Positions 5,437 through 13,779 are shown, numbered from the stretch's first letter. The stretch: 19,436 nucleotides of DNA from Candidatus Omnitrophota bacterium (GCA_015486615.1 WFRI01000043.1:1-19436); one strand, 5' to 3'. Program-made: numbers and translations. Notes: generated by a model not told the origin, from the sequence alone.

Positions 5437-6475
5437 CTTTTTAGACAAGAAAATAGTAGATATTCTTTCTCAAAGGGTAAGTTTGGCTTTAGAGGTTGCC
5501 AAAATTAAGAAAGAAGAAAATAAGCCTTTTTATTCCCCGGACAGGGAATCCCGTATTCTTAAAAGGCTGGAGAAAATTAACCCCGGGGTTGTGCCTTCAG
5601 AATATTTAAAGGATTTATTCAGCCAGATTATGGCTTTGTCATTTTCCCTCTCAGGCAATTTTAAAGTTGCTTATTTAGGTCCAGTGGCTACTTTTACTCA
5701 TCTGGCGGCTATTAAGAAATTCGGCAAAAATACAGAGTTTATCCCCTGTGTTGGGATAGATGAAGTGTTTTTTAATGTAAGCAGGCAGAAGGCTAGATAC
5801 GGAGTGGTGCCGGTAGAAAATTCTATAGAGGGCGCTGTAAATTACACTTTAGATATGTTTGTTGATTCCGATCTTAAAATCTGTGCGGAAATCGTTTTAG
5901 AAATTACTCACAGCCTTATGGCTAAGAAAAATATAGAGGTTTTAAAAGGGATTAGGAAGATATATTCCCATCCGCAGGTGTTTTCCCAGTGCCGGGGCTG
6001 GCTGCAGGAGAATTTTCCCCGGGCAGAACTCGTGCCGTGTTCTACAACTGCCCGGGCGGCAGAGCTGGCTAAAAGGAATAAGGATTCAGCCTGCATAGGC
6101 AATAAAGCCGTGGCTTCTGTCTATGGGCTTGGAGTTCTGGCTGAAGATATAGGAGACAAGGTTTTTAATATTACCCGATTTTTGGTTATTTCGCGGGAAG
6201 ATGCTTTGCCTACAGGCAATGACAAAACTTCTTTGATTTTTTCAATAAAAGACAGAGTCGGGGCTTTATACGATGCTTTATATTCTTTTAGAAAAAACAG
6301 GGTAAATCTGACTAAGATTGAATCCCGGCCTTCCAAGAAAAAGGTTTGGGATTATTATTTCTTCGTAGATTTAGAAGGCCATAGGAATGCTTCTAAAGTA
6401 AAACAATCCTTGGAATCTTTGGAGAAAAAAGCGCAGTTTGTCAAAATCTTAGGTTCTTATCCGCGGGTAAAGTAA
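5405..6475 (+). CDS. pheA: bifunctional chorismate mutase / prephenate dehydratase (P-protein)
   Basis: The 356-residue enzyme converts chorismate to prephenate and then phenylpyruvate, the committed steps to phenylalanine. The N-terminal AroQ mutase (residues 1-85) keeps the expected R7, R24, K35, R47 and E48. The dehydratase domain (about 90-270) starts VAYLGPVATFTH and has YGVVPVENSIEGAV and the NITRFLVI motif. A C-terminal ACT domain (about 278-356) carries GALYDAL and ESRP, the phenylalanine-binding segments used in feedback inhibition. Translation starts at an ATG inside scpB, with AAGGAGG 9 nt upstream. The next gene starts 1 nt after the stop. This is the first of four aromatic amino-acid genes in a row. 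Confidence 0.97.
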   Translation: MDLKKIRKKIDFLDKKIVDILSQRVSLALEVAKIKKEENKPFYSPDRESRILKRLEKINPGVVPSEYLKDLFSQIMALSFSLSGNFKVAYLGPVATFTHLAAIKKFGKNTEFIPCVGIDEVFFNVSRQKARYGVVPVENSIEGAVNYTLDMFVDSDLKICAEIVLEITHSLMAKKNIEVLKGIRKIYSHPQVFSQCRGWLQENFPRAELVPCSTTARAAELAKRNKDSACIGNKAVASVYGLGVLAEDIGDKVFNITRFLVISREDALPTGNDKTSLIFSIKDRVGALYDALYSFRKNRVNLTKIESRPSKKKVWDYYFFVDLEGHRNASKVKQSLESLEKKAQFVKILGSYPRVK

Positions 6476-6476
6476 T

Positions 6477-7574
6477 ATGAAGAAGTTTTCAGCGCGTAAA
6501 ACTTTGGCTAAAGTAGAAAACTATCAGCCCGGCAAGCCTATAGAGAAGGTCCGTAAAGAATTAAGATTAAAACGGGTAGATAAACTTGCTTCTAATGAAA
6601 GCCCTTTTGGGGTGTTTGCCGGCGTCAGGAAAGCCGTTGCCAAAGAGTTGTCTAAAGTTAACCTTTATCCTCTGGCAGATTGTTTTTATTTAAGGCAAAG
6701 AATATCTTCTCTGTTTAGAGTCCAGCCTAACCAGATTATCTTTGGCAATGGCTCGGACGAAATTATTACTTTGGTTTTGAGGGCGTTCGTGGAGCCTTAT
6801 AAAGAAGAAATTATAATAGGCAGTCCCACTTTCCTTATTTATAAAATTCAGGCGGAAACAATGGGTATTCCGGTTCGGGAAATACCAATGAAGAATTTCC
6901 GCTATGATCTGGATAAAATAAAAAGAAACATTACTGGCAGAACGAAGATGATATTTATTGCAAATCCCGATAATCCTAACAGTACTTACATAAATCATAA
7001 GGATATGCGCAGTTTTTTGGTTTCTATACCTAAGAATATACTGATTTTTTTAGATGAAGCCTATTATGAATTTGCTCCCGGAGATTTTCCGGACAGCTTA
7101 AATTTCTTAAAAGAAGGCTTTAATATTATTTTTACCCGGACATTTTCTAAAATTTACGGACTGGCCGGGTTAAGGATTGGATATGGTATATCCAGGCCGG
7201 AAATTATTGCCGCTTTGGATAAGGTGCGTGAGCCTTTTAATGTTAATCGTTTAGCCCAGGCAGCGGCTTTGGCTGCTTTGAAAGAACAGAAGAAGGTAAG
7301 GCAGATTAGAGAATATATCATTCGGGAAAAGGAAAACCTTTATTCAGCACTGGACAAGTTAGGCTTGTTTTATGTCAAAAGTGCAACAAATTTTGTCTTA
7401 ATAAAAATAAATAGTGCAGAAAAGATTTATTCCTATTTTTTAAAACGGGGTATTATAATCCGTAAAATGTCTGTATGGGGACTGCCGGATTTTATCAGAG
7501 TTACAATCGGCAGAAAATCTCAAAACAGCCGTTTTTTGAAAGCACTTAAGAATTTCATGAGAACAGGAGGTTAA
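6477..7574 (+). CDS. hisC: fold-type I PLP aminotransferase, HisC-like (probably aromatic)
   Basis: The 365-residue enzyme has the class II aminotransferase layout: substrate lid region LASNESPFG (residues 37-45), GNGSDEII (90-97), NPDNPNST (163-170), LDEAYYEF (192-199) and the PLP lysine K225 in TFSKIYGLAGLRIGY, with R233 nearby. By sequence it belongs to the histidinol-phosphate aminotransferase family. Position between prephenate dehydratase and DAHP synthase, with no other his genes in view, argues that it transaminates phenylpyruvate, 4-hydroxyphenylpyruvate or prephenate, perhaps alongside histidinol phosphate. The start is 1 nt after the pheA stop. Its final codons (ACAGGAGG) form the ribosome site of the next gene. 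Confidence 0.88.
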   Translation: MKKFSARKTLAKVENYQPGKPIEKVRKELRLKRVDKLASNESPFGVFAGVRKAVAKELSKVNLYPLADCFYLRQRISSLFRVQPNQIIFGNGSDEIITLVLRAFVEPYKEEIIIGSPTFLIYKIQAETMGIPVREIPMKNFRYDLDKIKRNITGRTKMIFIANPDNPNSTYINHKDMRSFLVSIPKNILIFLDEAYYEFAPGDFPDSLNFLKEGFNIIFTRTFSKIYGLAGLRIGYGISRPEIIAALDKVREPFNVNRLAQAAALAALKEQKKVRQIREYIIREKENLYSALDKLGLFYVKSATNFVLIKINSAEKIYSYFLKRGIIIRKMSVWGLPDFIRVTIGRKSQNSRFLKALKNFMRTGG

Positions 7575-7575
7575 A

Positions 7576-8592
7576 GTGATTATAGTATTAAGGCAGGACG
7601 CTACTGAAAAAGATATCAATTATGTTATTGAACGGGTGGAGAAATTAGGCCTTAAGACTTTGGTATCCAGAGGTATAGAAAGGACAATTATTGGAGTTAT
7701 CGGCCCGGAAGATATTTTAAGGGCTCAGCCTTTAGAAGTTTTTCCCGGAGTAGAGAAAGTTATGCCTGTGCTTGCTCCTTATAAGTTGGTCTCTTCTAAT
7801 TTCAAACCGCAGCCGTCAGTAATTAAAATAAAAGACGGCATAGAAATAGGCAGCCAGAAAATTGCGGTTATTGCCGGGCCTTGTTCTATAGAATCTAAGC
7901 AGCAGATTGAAGAAGTCTCCGAAAAGTTGAAACCTTTAGGGATAAATATTTTAAGAGGAGGAGCGTTTAAACCCCGCACTTCGCCTTATAGTTTTCAGGG
8001 CCTGGGTGAAGAAGGCTTGAAAATATTAAAGGATGCTGGTGAGAAATACGGCTTTGCTACAGTGACTGAAGTTATGGATCCCCGGTATGTCGGGTTAGTC
8101 AGCAGGTATGCTGACATTTTGCAAATAGGCGCCCGCAATATGCAGAACTTTAGTTTATTGAAAGAAGTCGGCCAGACTAAAAAGCCTGTGCTTTTAAAAA
8201 GAGGATTAAGTGCTACAGTTAAGGAACTGCTTATGAGTGCAGAATATATTCTTTCTGAAGGCAATTTTAATGTAATCCTTTGTGAAAGGGGTATCCGGAC
8301 ATTTGAAGATTCTACCCGTAATACCTTAGATTTGAGTGCTGTGCCGGTTATAAAAAAACTTTCGCATCTGCCGATTATAGTTGACCCTTCCCATGCCACC
8401 GGCAAGTGGGGACTTGTGCCGTCTTTGTCCTTGGCTGCAGTTGCGGCTGGGGCTGACGGCTTATTAATAGAAGTCCATCCTAAGCCTGAGGAGGCTTTAA
8501 GCGATGGGCCTCAGCAGCTGCTTCCTGAAAAAATGGCCGGCCTTATGGAACAAATTAAAAAAGTCGCTTCGGCAGTAGGCAGATTGGTTTAA
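7576..8592 (+). CDS. aroF: 3-deoxy-7-phosphoheptulonate (DAHP) synthase, type I-beta with N-terminal regulatory domain
   Basis: The 338-residue enzyme joins phosphoenolpyruvate and erythrose 4-phosphate, the first step of the shikimate pathway. Residues 1-70 form a ferredoxin-like domain (begins MIIVLRQDATEKDI), the kind that closes over the active site when tyrosine or phenylalanine binds in Thermotoga-type enzymes. The TIM barrel shows AGPCSIES, FKPRTSPYSFQGLG, QIGARNMQNF, LLKRG, CERGIRTFE and DPSHATGKW, with metal and substrate residues (C, H, E, D) in place. Translation starts at GTG 7576, one base after the hisC stop, with AGGAGG overlapping the hisC end. It feeds the branch-point genes on either side. 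Confidence 0.95.
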   Translation: MIIVLRQDATEKDINYVIERVEKLGLKTLVSRGIERTIIGVIGPEDILRAQPLEVFPGVEKVMPVLAPYKLVSSNFKPQPSVIKIKDGIEIGSQKIAVIAGPCSIESKQQIEEVSEKLKPLGINILRGGAFKPRTSPYSFQGLGEEGLKILKDAGEKYGFATVTEVMDPRYVGLVSRYADILQIGARNMQNFSLLKEVGQTKKPVLLKRGLSATVKELLMSAEYILSEGNFNVILCERGIRTFEDSTRNTLDLSAVPVIKKLSHLPIIVDPSHATGKWGLVPSLSLAAVAAGADGLLIEVHPKPEEALSDGPQQLLPEKMAGLMEQIKKVASAVGRLV

Positions 8593-8593
8593 A

Positions 8594-9433
8594 ATGAAAT
8601 TTCAAAAAGTAACTCTTGTGGGTACAGGGTTTATGGCTGGTTGTATAGCCCGGGATTTAAAAGCAGAAAAACTCGCTGAAGCTGTTTGGGCTGTGCCCAG
8701 CAGTAAAAAGAGGATTCCGGCTGTAATGAAAACCAGACTTTTTGATAGAGTTAGCGTTGAGATAAAAGAGGCTTGTAAAGACAGCGATATAGTAATTCTT
8801 TGCTGTCCGCCGGATGCAATAATTTCTTATCTTAAAATTCTGCCTCAATATATATCTTCTCAGACAGCAGTAACGGATATTGGCAGTATTAAATATAACA
8901 TTTACAAAATAGGCAGAAAATACCTGCCGGAGAACTTTTCCGGCTGCCATCCTCTCTGCGGCTCTGAAGCCAAAGGCATAAAAAACAGCCGAAACTCGCT
9001 TTTTAAAGACGCTTTGTGTATAATGACGCCTTTTAAAAGAAACAAACCTTATAAGATCATAAAATCTTTCTGGCAAAGTTTAGGCTCTCGCGTTGAGACA
9101 ATGTCTCCTGAAAAACACGATGAAGTTTTGGCTTATGTCTCTCATTTTCCCCATTTAATATCTTTTCTGTTTATGCAAATTGTCCCTTTAGAACTGTTAA
9201 GATATACTGCCGGATCTTTCAGGGATTTAACCCGCGTTGCTGCTTCAGACCCCGGGCTTTGGCAGGAAATATTTTTTTCTAATAAAGGCAATATCCGTAA
9301 AGTTTCCCGTAAATTTACTCGGAATTTGGCAAAGGTGTTGGAAAATATAAGTTCTGGCAGAAAAGAGGTTGTTAAAAATATCCTGAGGGAATCTTCAGCA
9401 AAGAGGGAAAAACTTTATGATAATTGCTATTGA
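8594..9433 (+). CDS. tyrA: prephenate dehydrogenase (TyrA)
   Basis: The 279-residue enzyme oxidatively decarboxylates prephenate (or arogenate) toward tyrosine. It has an N-terminal Rossmann domain with G10-T-G-F-M-A-G16 and an all-helical C-terminal dimer domain. Active-site segments are visible: CHPLCGSEAKG with H119, SHFPHL (about 184-189) and FRDLTRVAASDPGLW (about 214-228). The segment after the second strand reads VPSSKKR with no acidic residue, hinting at NADP rather than NAD. There is no ACT domain. It starts 1 nt after aroF, and its last 17 nt overlap cmk, leaving no room for the aroA gene that often sits between tyrA and cmk. Confidence 0.92.
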   Translation: MKFQKVTLVGTGFMAGCIARDLKAEKLAEAVWAVPSSKKRIPAVMKTRLFDRVSVEIKEACKDSDIVILCCPPDAIISYLKILPQYISSQTAVTDIGSIKYNIYKIGRKYLPENFSGCHPLCGSEAKGIKNSRNSLFKDALCIMTPFKRNKPYKIIKSFWQSLGSRVETMSPEKHDEVLAYVSHFPHLISFLFMQIVPLELLRYTAGSFRDLTRVAASDPGLWQEIFFSNKGNIRKVSRKFTRNLAKVLENISSGRKEVVKNILRESSAKREKLYDNCY

Positions 9434-10088
9434 CGGCCCTGCAGGTTCAGGAAAAAGCACAGTTGCGAAAATAATCGCTTCCAAACGTGGACTCTTATAT
9501 ATTGACACAGGTGCTATGTATAGGGCTTTAACTTTAAAAGCCATTCGTAATGGCCTTGACCTGTCAGATTCAAAAAGTATTTTGTCTATGACTAAAGATA
9601 CGAGTTTAGAATTAAAACCTGCCTCTTCCGGCATTCGGGTCTTTCTGGATGGCAAAGATGTTTCCGATGCTATAAGGACCCCTGAGGTTACCAATAAAAT
9701 ATTTTATGTTGCGGATGATCCGCAGGTGCGGGAAATTATGGTTGTTTTGCAGAGAAAAATTGCTGGCCGTCAGGATTCGATTTTGGAAGGAAGGGATATA
9801 ACCAGTGTAGTTTTCCCGGATGCTGAATCTAAGTTTTATATAGATGCTTCTTTTGAAGAAAGATGCAAGAGGCGCTGGCAGGATTTTAAAAATAAGGGTA
9901 TGGACATTTCTTTAGAGCAGGTTAAAAAGGATTTGGCAGAAAGAGATTACAGAGATAAAAACCGGCCTGTAGGCGCATTGAAAATGGTCAGCGGTGCTGT
10001 TTATATTGATACTTCAAACCTTACCATAGATGAAGTTGTGGATAAAATCTTAAGTGTAATAACCCTTGCTCAAGATGCTCGACAGTAG
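9417..10088 (+). CDS. cmk: (d)CMP kinase
   Basis: The 223-residue kinase phosphorylates CMP and dCMP with ATP, supplying CDP for RNA, DNA and phospholipid precursors. It starts MIIAIDGPAGSGKSTVAK, the P-loop typical of Cmk, followed by YIDTGAMYRALTL, LEGRDITSVVFPDA and the lid region ERCKRRW. KNRPVGALKM and YIDTSNLTIDEVV near the end are also characteristic. The length is normal. The ATG lies inside the tyrA end, with GAGGGAAAAAC a few bases upstream as a ribosome site. Its own end overlaps the start of lepA. Confidence 0.96.
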   Translation: MIIAIDGPAGSGKSTVAKIIASKRGLLYIDTGAMYRALTLKAIRNGLDLSDSKSILSMTKDTSLELKPASSGIRVFLDGKDVSDAIRTPEVTNKIFYVADDPQVREIMVVLQRKIAGRQDSILEGRDITSVVFPDAESKFYIDASFEERCKRRWQDFKNKGMDISLEQVKKDLAERDYRDKNRPVGALKMVSGAVYIDTSNLTIDEVVDKILSVITLAQDARQ

Positions 10089-11871
10089 TTTAATCAGAAA
10101 TTTTTGTATTATAGCCCATATTGACCACGGCAAATCTACTTTGGCTGACAGGATTCTGGAAATAACAGGGGCGCTGCCTAAAACACAGGCTTTAGGGCAG
10201 GTTTTAGACGATATGGATTTGGAGAGAGAGAGGGGAATCACTATTAAGGCAAAAGCGGTCCGGATGGAATTTTCTTCCCGCAGCGGCAGTAAATATTTAT
10301 TCAATTTGATTGATACCCCCGGGCATGTTGATTTTGCTTATGAGGTGGCGAAATCTTTGTCCGCCTGCGAGGGCGCAGTTTTATTAGTAGATGCTGTTCA
10401 GGGAGTTGAGGCCCAGACAGTAGCCAATTTTTATTTGGCTAAAGAAGCCGGGTTAAAAATTATACCGGTAATAAACAAGATAGATTTGCCCGGGGCGGAT
10501 CCCGACAGGGTTAAAAAACAAATGCAGGAAGTTTTCGGAATTGTTCCTGAGGAGGTCATTTGTGTCTCTGCTAAAGAAGGCACGGGAGTAGAAGAGGTCC
10601 TGGAGCGAATTGCTAAAGATGTCCCTTCGCCAAAAGTCTGCTTAGGCGAGCCTTTAAGAGGTTTTTTGTTTGATTCCAGTTTTGACGTTTATAAAGGGGT
10701 AATTTTATATTTGAGGGTTTTTGAAGGCGAAGTCTGGCGGGGACTTAATATCAAGATTATTGACAAGGGTAAAGTCTATAAAGTGGAAGAAATCGGAGTG
10801 TTTAAGCCAAAGCCTGAGCCGGTGGATAAACTGGCTTCAGGGGAAGTGGGGTTTATTTCCTGCAATATCAAAGATGCCCAGGAAGTTGCTGTGCCTGATG
10901 TTATTACTGAAGCCAAAAGGCCTACGCAGAAGCAGACAGTTTACTATAAGAAGATTCCTCCTATGGTTTTCTGCGGCATATTCCCTGTTTCTGCCAGCGA
11001 TTACCCTTTACTAAAAGATGCAGTTGAGAAGTTGAGGCTTTCGGATCCGTCTTTTATTTATGAGCCGGATAACTTGGGAGTTTTAGGCTACGGTTTCCGC
11101 TGTGGTTTTTTAGGGCTTTTGCATATGGATATTATCCGTCAAAGAATGGAAAGGGAATACGGATTAGACCTTATTTTAACCGCTCCTAATGTGAAATATG
11201 AAATATTAACTAAGAGAGGCCGGATTATTTATATAGATACGCCTTATAAATTTCCGGATGCTCAGGATATAACGGAGGTCCGCGAACCTTTTGTGTTAGC
11301 AACGGTTATTACACCTTTGGAATTTATGGAGCCTATATACGATCTGGCAAAAAGCAAAAGAGGCATAAACAAAAGTGCTGATTACTTAGGTGAAGACAGA
11401 CTGTCAATCAAATTTGAGATGCCTCTGGCTGAAATATTGGTTGACTTCTACGATAAAATAAAATCTGTAACTAAAGGCTACGGATCTCTGGATTATAACT
11501 TTATCGGCTATAAAAAATCTGATATAATAAAAGTTGATATCTTGTTTAACAGAAAGCCTTCGGGAATATTTACTCTATTAGTCCATCGGGATAAAGCGCA
11601 GGTGAGATCCCGCGAGTTTATCCAAAGACTTCGCCAGTTTATTCCCCGGCATATGTTTGAAATAAATATCCAGGCTGCGGTTGGCAGCAAAATAATTGCT
11701 TCTGAGAAAATCGCCGCTTTAAAAAAAGATGTAACTAGCAAATGCTACGGTGGAGATATTACCAGAAAGAGGAAATTATGGGAAAAGCAGAAAAGAGGCA
11801 AGAAGAAAATGAAACAGTTTGGTAATGTTCAGATCCCCCAGCAGGCTTTTTTGGGTGTTTTAAAAATCTAA
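10075..11871 (+). CDS. lepA: elongation factor 4 (LepA), back-translocating GTPase
   Basis: The protein of about 598 residues is a ribosome-associated GTPase, thought to back-translocate or remodel ribosomes and to aid initiation-complex or 30S biogenesis. It has G1 AHIDHGKST, switch RERGITIKAKAV, G3 DTPGHVDF, G4 NKID and G5 VSAKEG, then EF-G-like domains II, III and V. The C-terminal LepA-specific domain includes GYGSLDYNFIGYKKSDI and ends KQFGNVQIPQQAFLGVLK. I prefer ATG 10075 over the in-frame TTG at 10066. Neither has a good Shine-Dalgarno, and the start lies within cmk (14-nt overlap), so translation is probably coupled. lepB starts one base after the stop, a common pairing. Confidence 0.96.
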   Translation: MLDSSLIRNFCIIAHIDHGKSTLADRILEITGALPKTQALGQVLDDMDLERERGITIKAKAVRMEFSSRSGSKYLFNLIDTPGHVDFAYEVAKSLSACEGAVLLVDAVQGVEAQTVANFYLAKEAGLKIIPVINKIDLPGADPDRVKKQMQEVFGIVPEEVICVSAKEGTGVEEVLERIAKDVPSPKVCLGEPLRGFLFDSSFDVYKGVILYLRVFEGEVWRGLNIKIIDKGKVYKVEEIGVFKPKPEPVDKLASGEVGFISCNIKDAQEVAVPDVITEAKRPTQKQTVYYKKIPPMVFCGIFPVSASDYPLLKDAVEKLRLSDPSFIYEPDNLGVLGYGFRCGFLGLLHMDIIRQRMEREYGLDLILTAPNVKYEILTKRGRIIYIDTPYKFPDAQDITEVREPFVLATVITPLEFMEPIYDLAKSKRGINKSADYLGEDRLSIKFEMPLAEILVDFYDKIKSVTKGYGSLDYNFIGYKKSDIIKVDILFNRKPSGIFTLLVHRDKAQVRSREFIQRLRQFIPRHMFEINIQAAVGSKIIASEKIAALKKDVTSKCYGGDITRKRKLWEKQKRGKKKMKQFGNVQIPQQAFLGVLKI

Positions 11872-11872
11872 T

Positions 11873-12463
11873 ATGGACTGGCAGGATTTAAAGAAGAAAA
11901 CAGTTGTTGAAGCCAAAAAATGGCTGGATGCCGCTATTTGGGCTTTTGTCCTTGCGGTGTTTGTGAGGGTTCTGTTTTTTGAGCCTTATAAAATACCTAC
12001 AGGTTCTATGATCCCTACATTAATTCCCGGGGACAAAATATTCGTCAGCAAACTGCATTACGGCCCGCGTATACCTTTTATAGGTCTGAGGATTAAAGGG
12101 TTTTCTCGGCCTAAAAGAGGCGATGTAATAGTTTTTATTGCGCCTCCTGACCGGAGTAAATGTTATATTAAAAGGCTTATCGGACTGCCGGGGGACAGAG
12201 TTTTAATTCATAACGGCAGTATCTATATAAATGGCCAGCCGATAACTGATCCTAAAATCAGCAAGAACTTTTATTATAATGCCGGTGAATACGGCAGAGA
12301 AGATAAAGAAATATTAGTGCCTGCTAAGAGTTTTTTCGTTTTAGGCGACAACAGTGCTTCTTCCAGAGACAGCCGGTATTGGGGATTTGTTCCTTACAGG
12401 GACTTAATCGGCAAGGCAATTTTTATCTGGTGGCCGATTAAGAGAATAGAATTGATAAGGTGA
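11873..12463 (+). CDS. lepB: signal peptidase I
   Basis: The 196-residue membrane protease removes signal peptides from exported proteins. One N-terminal membrane helix (about residues 18-36) anchors the catalytic domain outside. The nucleophile S45 lies in PTGSMIPTL, and the general-base K100 in YIKRLIGLPGD. The terminal box reads LGDNSASSRDSRYWGFVP. The small size and single helix are like Gram-positive or thermophile SipS-type enzymes rather than the larger E. coli LepB. It is one base downstream of lepA. No clear terminator follows; a 157-nt spacer separates it from pgsA. Confidence 0.96.
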   Translation: MDWQDLKKKTVVEAKKWLDAAIWAFVLAVFVRVLFFEPYKIPTGSMIPTLIPGDKIFVSKLHYGPRIPFIGLRIKGFSRPKRGDVIVFIAPPDRSKCYIKRLIGLPGDRVLIHNGSIYINGQPITDPKISKNFYYNAGEYGREDKEILVPAKSFFVLGDNSASSRDSRYWGFVPYRDLIGKAIFIWWPIKRIELIR

Positions 12464-12606
12464 CTTACGACACAGTTGTGAGATGCAGCTGCCTTTGCAG
12501 GCTGGGGTAAATGTCGAATGCCCAAAATGTAACCTTCGGCCTACGACATACGGTATTCGACTTTGGTTGGACGTTCGGCTTACTCATGAACTCAGCACTT
12601 GATACC
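12464..12606. other. spacer between lepB and pgsA, no gene recognised
   Basis: These 143 bases are less AT-rich than other spacers. They contain a weak GCAGCTGC/GCAGGCTG stem near 12484-12500, a CTACGACATACGG segment (12541-12553) whose inverse is echoed by GATGTCGTATG just after polA, and an ACTCATGAACTCAGCAC segment. A 40-codon minus-strand frame (12465-12587) has no ribosome site or family match. No terminator or promoter stands out. Confidence 0.35.
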
Positions 12607-12618
12607 TAAGGAGGTGAT
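12607..12618 (+). promoter_or_regulatory. exceptionally long Shine-Dalgarno sequence of pgsA
   Basis: TAAGGAGGTGAT is a 12-of-12 complement of the usual bacterial 16S rRNA 3' end (AUCACCUCCUUA). It sits directly before the GTG at 12621 and decides that start. Most other genes here have shorter or no such sites. Confidence 0.75.
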
Positions 12619-12620
12619 TA

Positions 12621-13202
12621 GTGGGGTTTGCTAATAAAATTTCTTTAAGCAGAATATTGGCTATACCTTTTTTTGTTACCAGCCTTTTTTATTATACTGC
12701 CAGCCGGCCTTATATGAAATGGGTGTGCGTAGGCATATTCTTCTTTTCTATGCTGACTGATATTATTGACGGGTTTATTGCCAGGCTCAAAAAGCAGAAA
12801 ACTGAATTAGGAAAAGTTTTAGACCCTTTGGCGGATAAATTGTTTCTTATGAATTCTTTTATCTGGATATACCATTTAAGAAACAGCCTTCCGGTAGTCA
12901 ATAAACTGCCGTTATTAGTCTTAATTATTGTTCTGAGCCGGGATTTGATTATAATGTTAGGAGTTTTGGTTTTCTTTTTATTTAAGATAGAGGTGAAAAT
13001 AGAACCTAATGTTTGGGGAAAACTTACTACTTTCTTCCAGATGATGACGGTTCTTTTCATCCTTTTAAGCCTATCCTGGGCAGAGGTTGTTTGGATTACC
13101 GCCTGTGTTTTTACTGTTGTATCAGGAATTTTGTATTTTAAAAGAGGTGTTGCAGTTTTAAATGCACTGGATAAAAACTTGTCTGGTAACAATAACAGGT
13201 AG
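12621..13202 (+). CDS. pgsA: CDP-alcohol phosphatidyltransferase, probably phosphatidylglycerophosphate synthase
   Basis: The 193-residue integral membrane enzyme carries the full CDP-alcohol signature D-x2-D-G-x2-A-R-x8-G-x3-D-x3-D, reading DIIDGFIAR ... GKVLDPLAD at about residues 48-73. About five hydrophobic segments surround it. PgsA moves phosphatidyl from CDP-diacylglycerol to glycerol 3-phosphate; size and the next gene (plsY) support that assignment. Phosphatidylserine or cardiolipin synthases of the same fold are less likely alternatives. Translation starts at GTG 12621 behind a 12-nt Shine-Dalgarno. The end overlaps plsY by 41 nt. Confidence 0.9.
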   Translation: MGFANKISLSRILAIPFFVTSLFYYTASRPYMKWVCVGIFFFSMLTDIIDGFIARLKKQKTELGKVLDPLADKLFLMNSFIWIYHLRNSLPVVNKLPLLVLIIVLSRDLIIMLGVLVFFLFKIEVKIEPNVWGKLTTFFQMMTVLFILLSLSWAEVVWITACVFTVVSGILYFKRGVAVLNALDKNLSGNNNR

Positions 13203-13776
13203 TTACTTTTTAGGCGCTGTTCCGTTTGGTCTGATAGTTGGCTGGATTGCCGGGAATAAAGATATTCGTAAATTTGGCTCCGGGAATATCGGCGCTACTA
13301 ATGTTACCCGGGTTATAGGTTTTAGATTCGGCGCTTTTGTTTTCATCTTAGATTTCCTAAAAGGTTTTTTGCCGGTTTTGTTTTTTACTGCGGTTTATCC
13401 TCAAGATAAAGCGATTGCAGGCTTATTGTCCGGGGTTGCGGCGATATCCGGTCATAATTGGCCGGTGTTTTTAAAATTTAAGGGCGGCAAAGGAGTTTCT
13501 ACAAGTCTGGGGGTTATTTGCTCTTTAAGCCTGATATTTATTTCAGTAAGAATACCTTTTCTGATAACTATTCTAGTTTGGCTGGCGGTTTTTTACAGTA
13601 CCAAAGTTGTGGCTGTTGCTTCTTTATCCTGTGCTGCGAGTTTTTTAATAACTATGTTTATTTACACTTCCAGTATCGAATTTAGAGTTTTTGCTTTATT
13701 GGTGTTTATATTTATAACAATCCGGCATAGGCCGAATATAAAGAAGATGCTGGTAAATAATAAAAAAGGCGGGTGA
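13162..13776 (+). CDS. plsY: glycerol-3-phosphate acyltransferase (acyl-phosphate type)
   Basis: The 204-residue multi-pass membrane enzyme acylates glycerol 3-phosphate from acyl-phosphate, the first step of bacterial phospholipid synthesis. The conserved motifs are FGSGNIGATNVTRVIG (about residues 38-53) and GHNWPVFLKFKGGKGVSTSLG (about 98-118), with SYFLGAVPFG at the N-terminus. The length is normal. The ATG at 13162 lies inside pgsA in another frame. There is no good Shine-Dalgarno (AGAGGT is about 15 nt off), so translation is likely coupled. plsX is not nearby. Confidence 0.96.
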   Translation: MHWIKTCLVTITGSYFLGAVPFGLIVGWIAGNKDIRKFGSGNIGATNVTRVIGFRFGAFVFILDFLKGFLPVLFFTAVYPQDKAIAGLLSGVAAISGHNWPVFLKFKGGKGVSTSLGVICSLSLIFISVRIPFLITILVWLAVFYSTKVVAVASLSCAASFLITMFIYTSSIEFRVFALLVFIFITIRHRPNIKKMLVNNKKGG

Positions 13777-13779
13777 ATA

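Noticed and set aside
7995..8405. 136-codon minus-strand frame inside aroF
   Set aside because: Shadow frame opposite a fully conserved DAHP synthase; no independent start signal.
12465..12587. 40-codon minus-strand frame in the lepB-pgsA spacer
   Set aside because: No Shine-Dalgarno, no family match, and low hydrophobic or structural logic; spacer composition explains it.
12710..13192. 160-codon minus-strand frame opposite pgsA
   Set aside because: Composition is the mirror of a hydrophobic membrane gene; the + strand carries the full CDP-alcohol signature.
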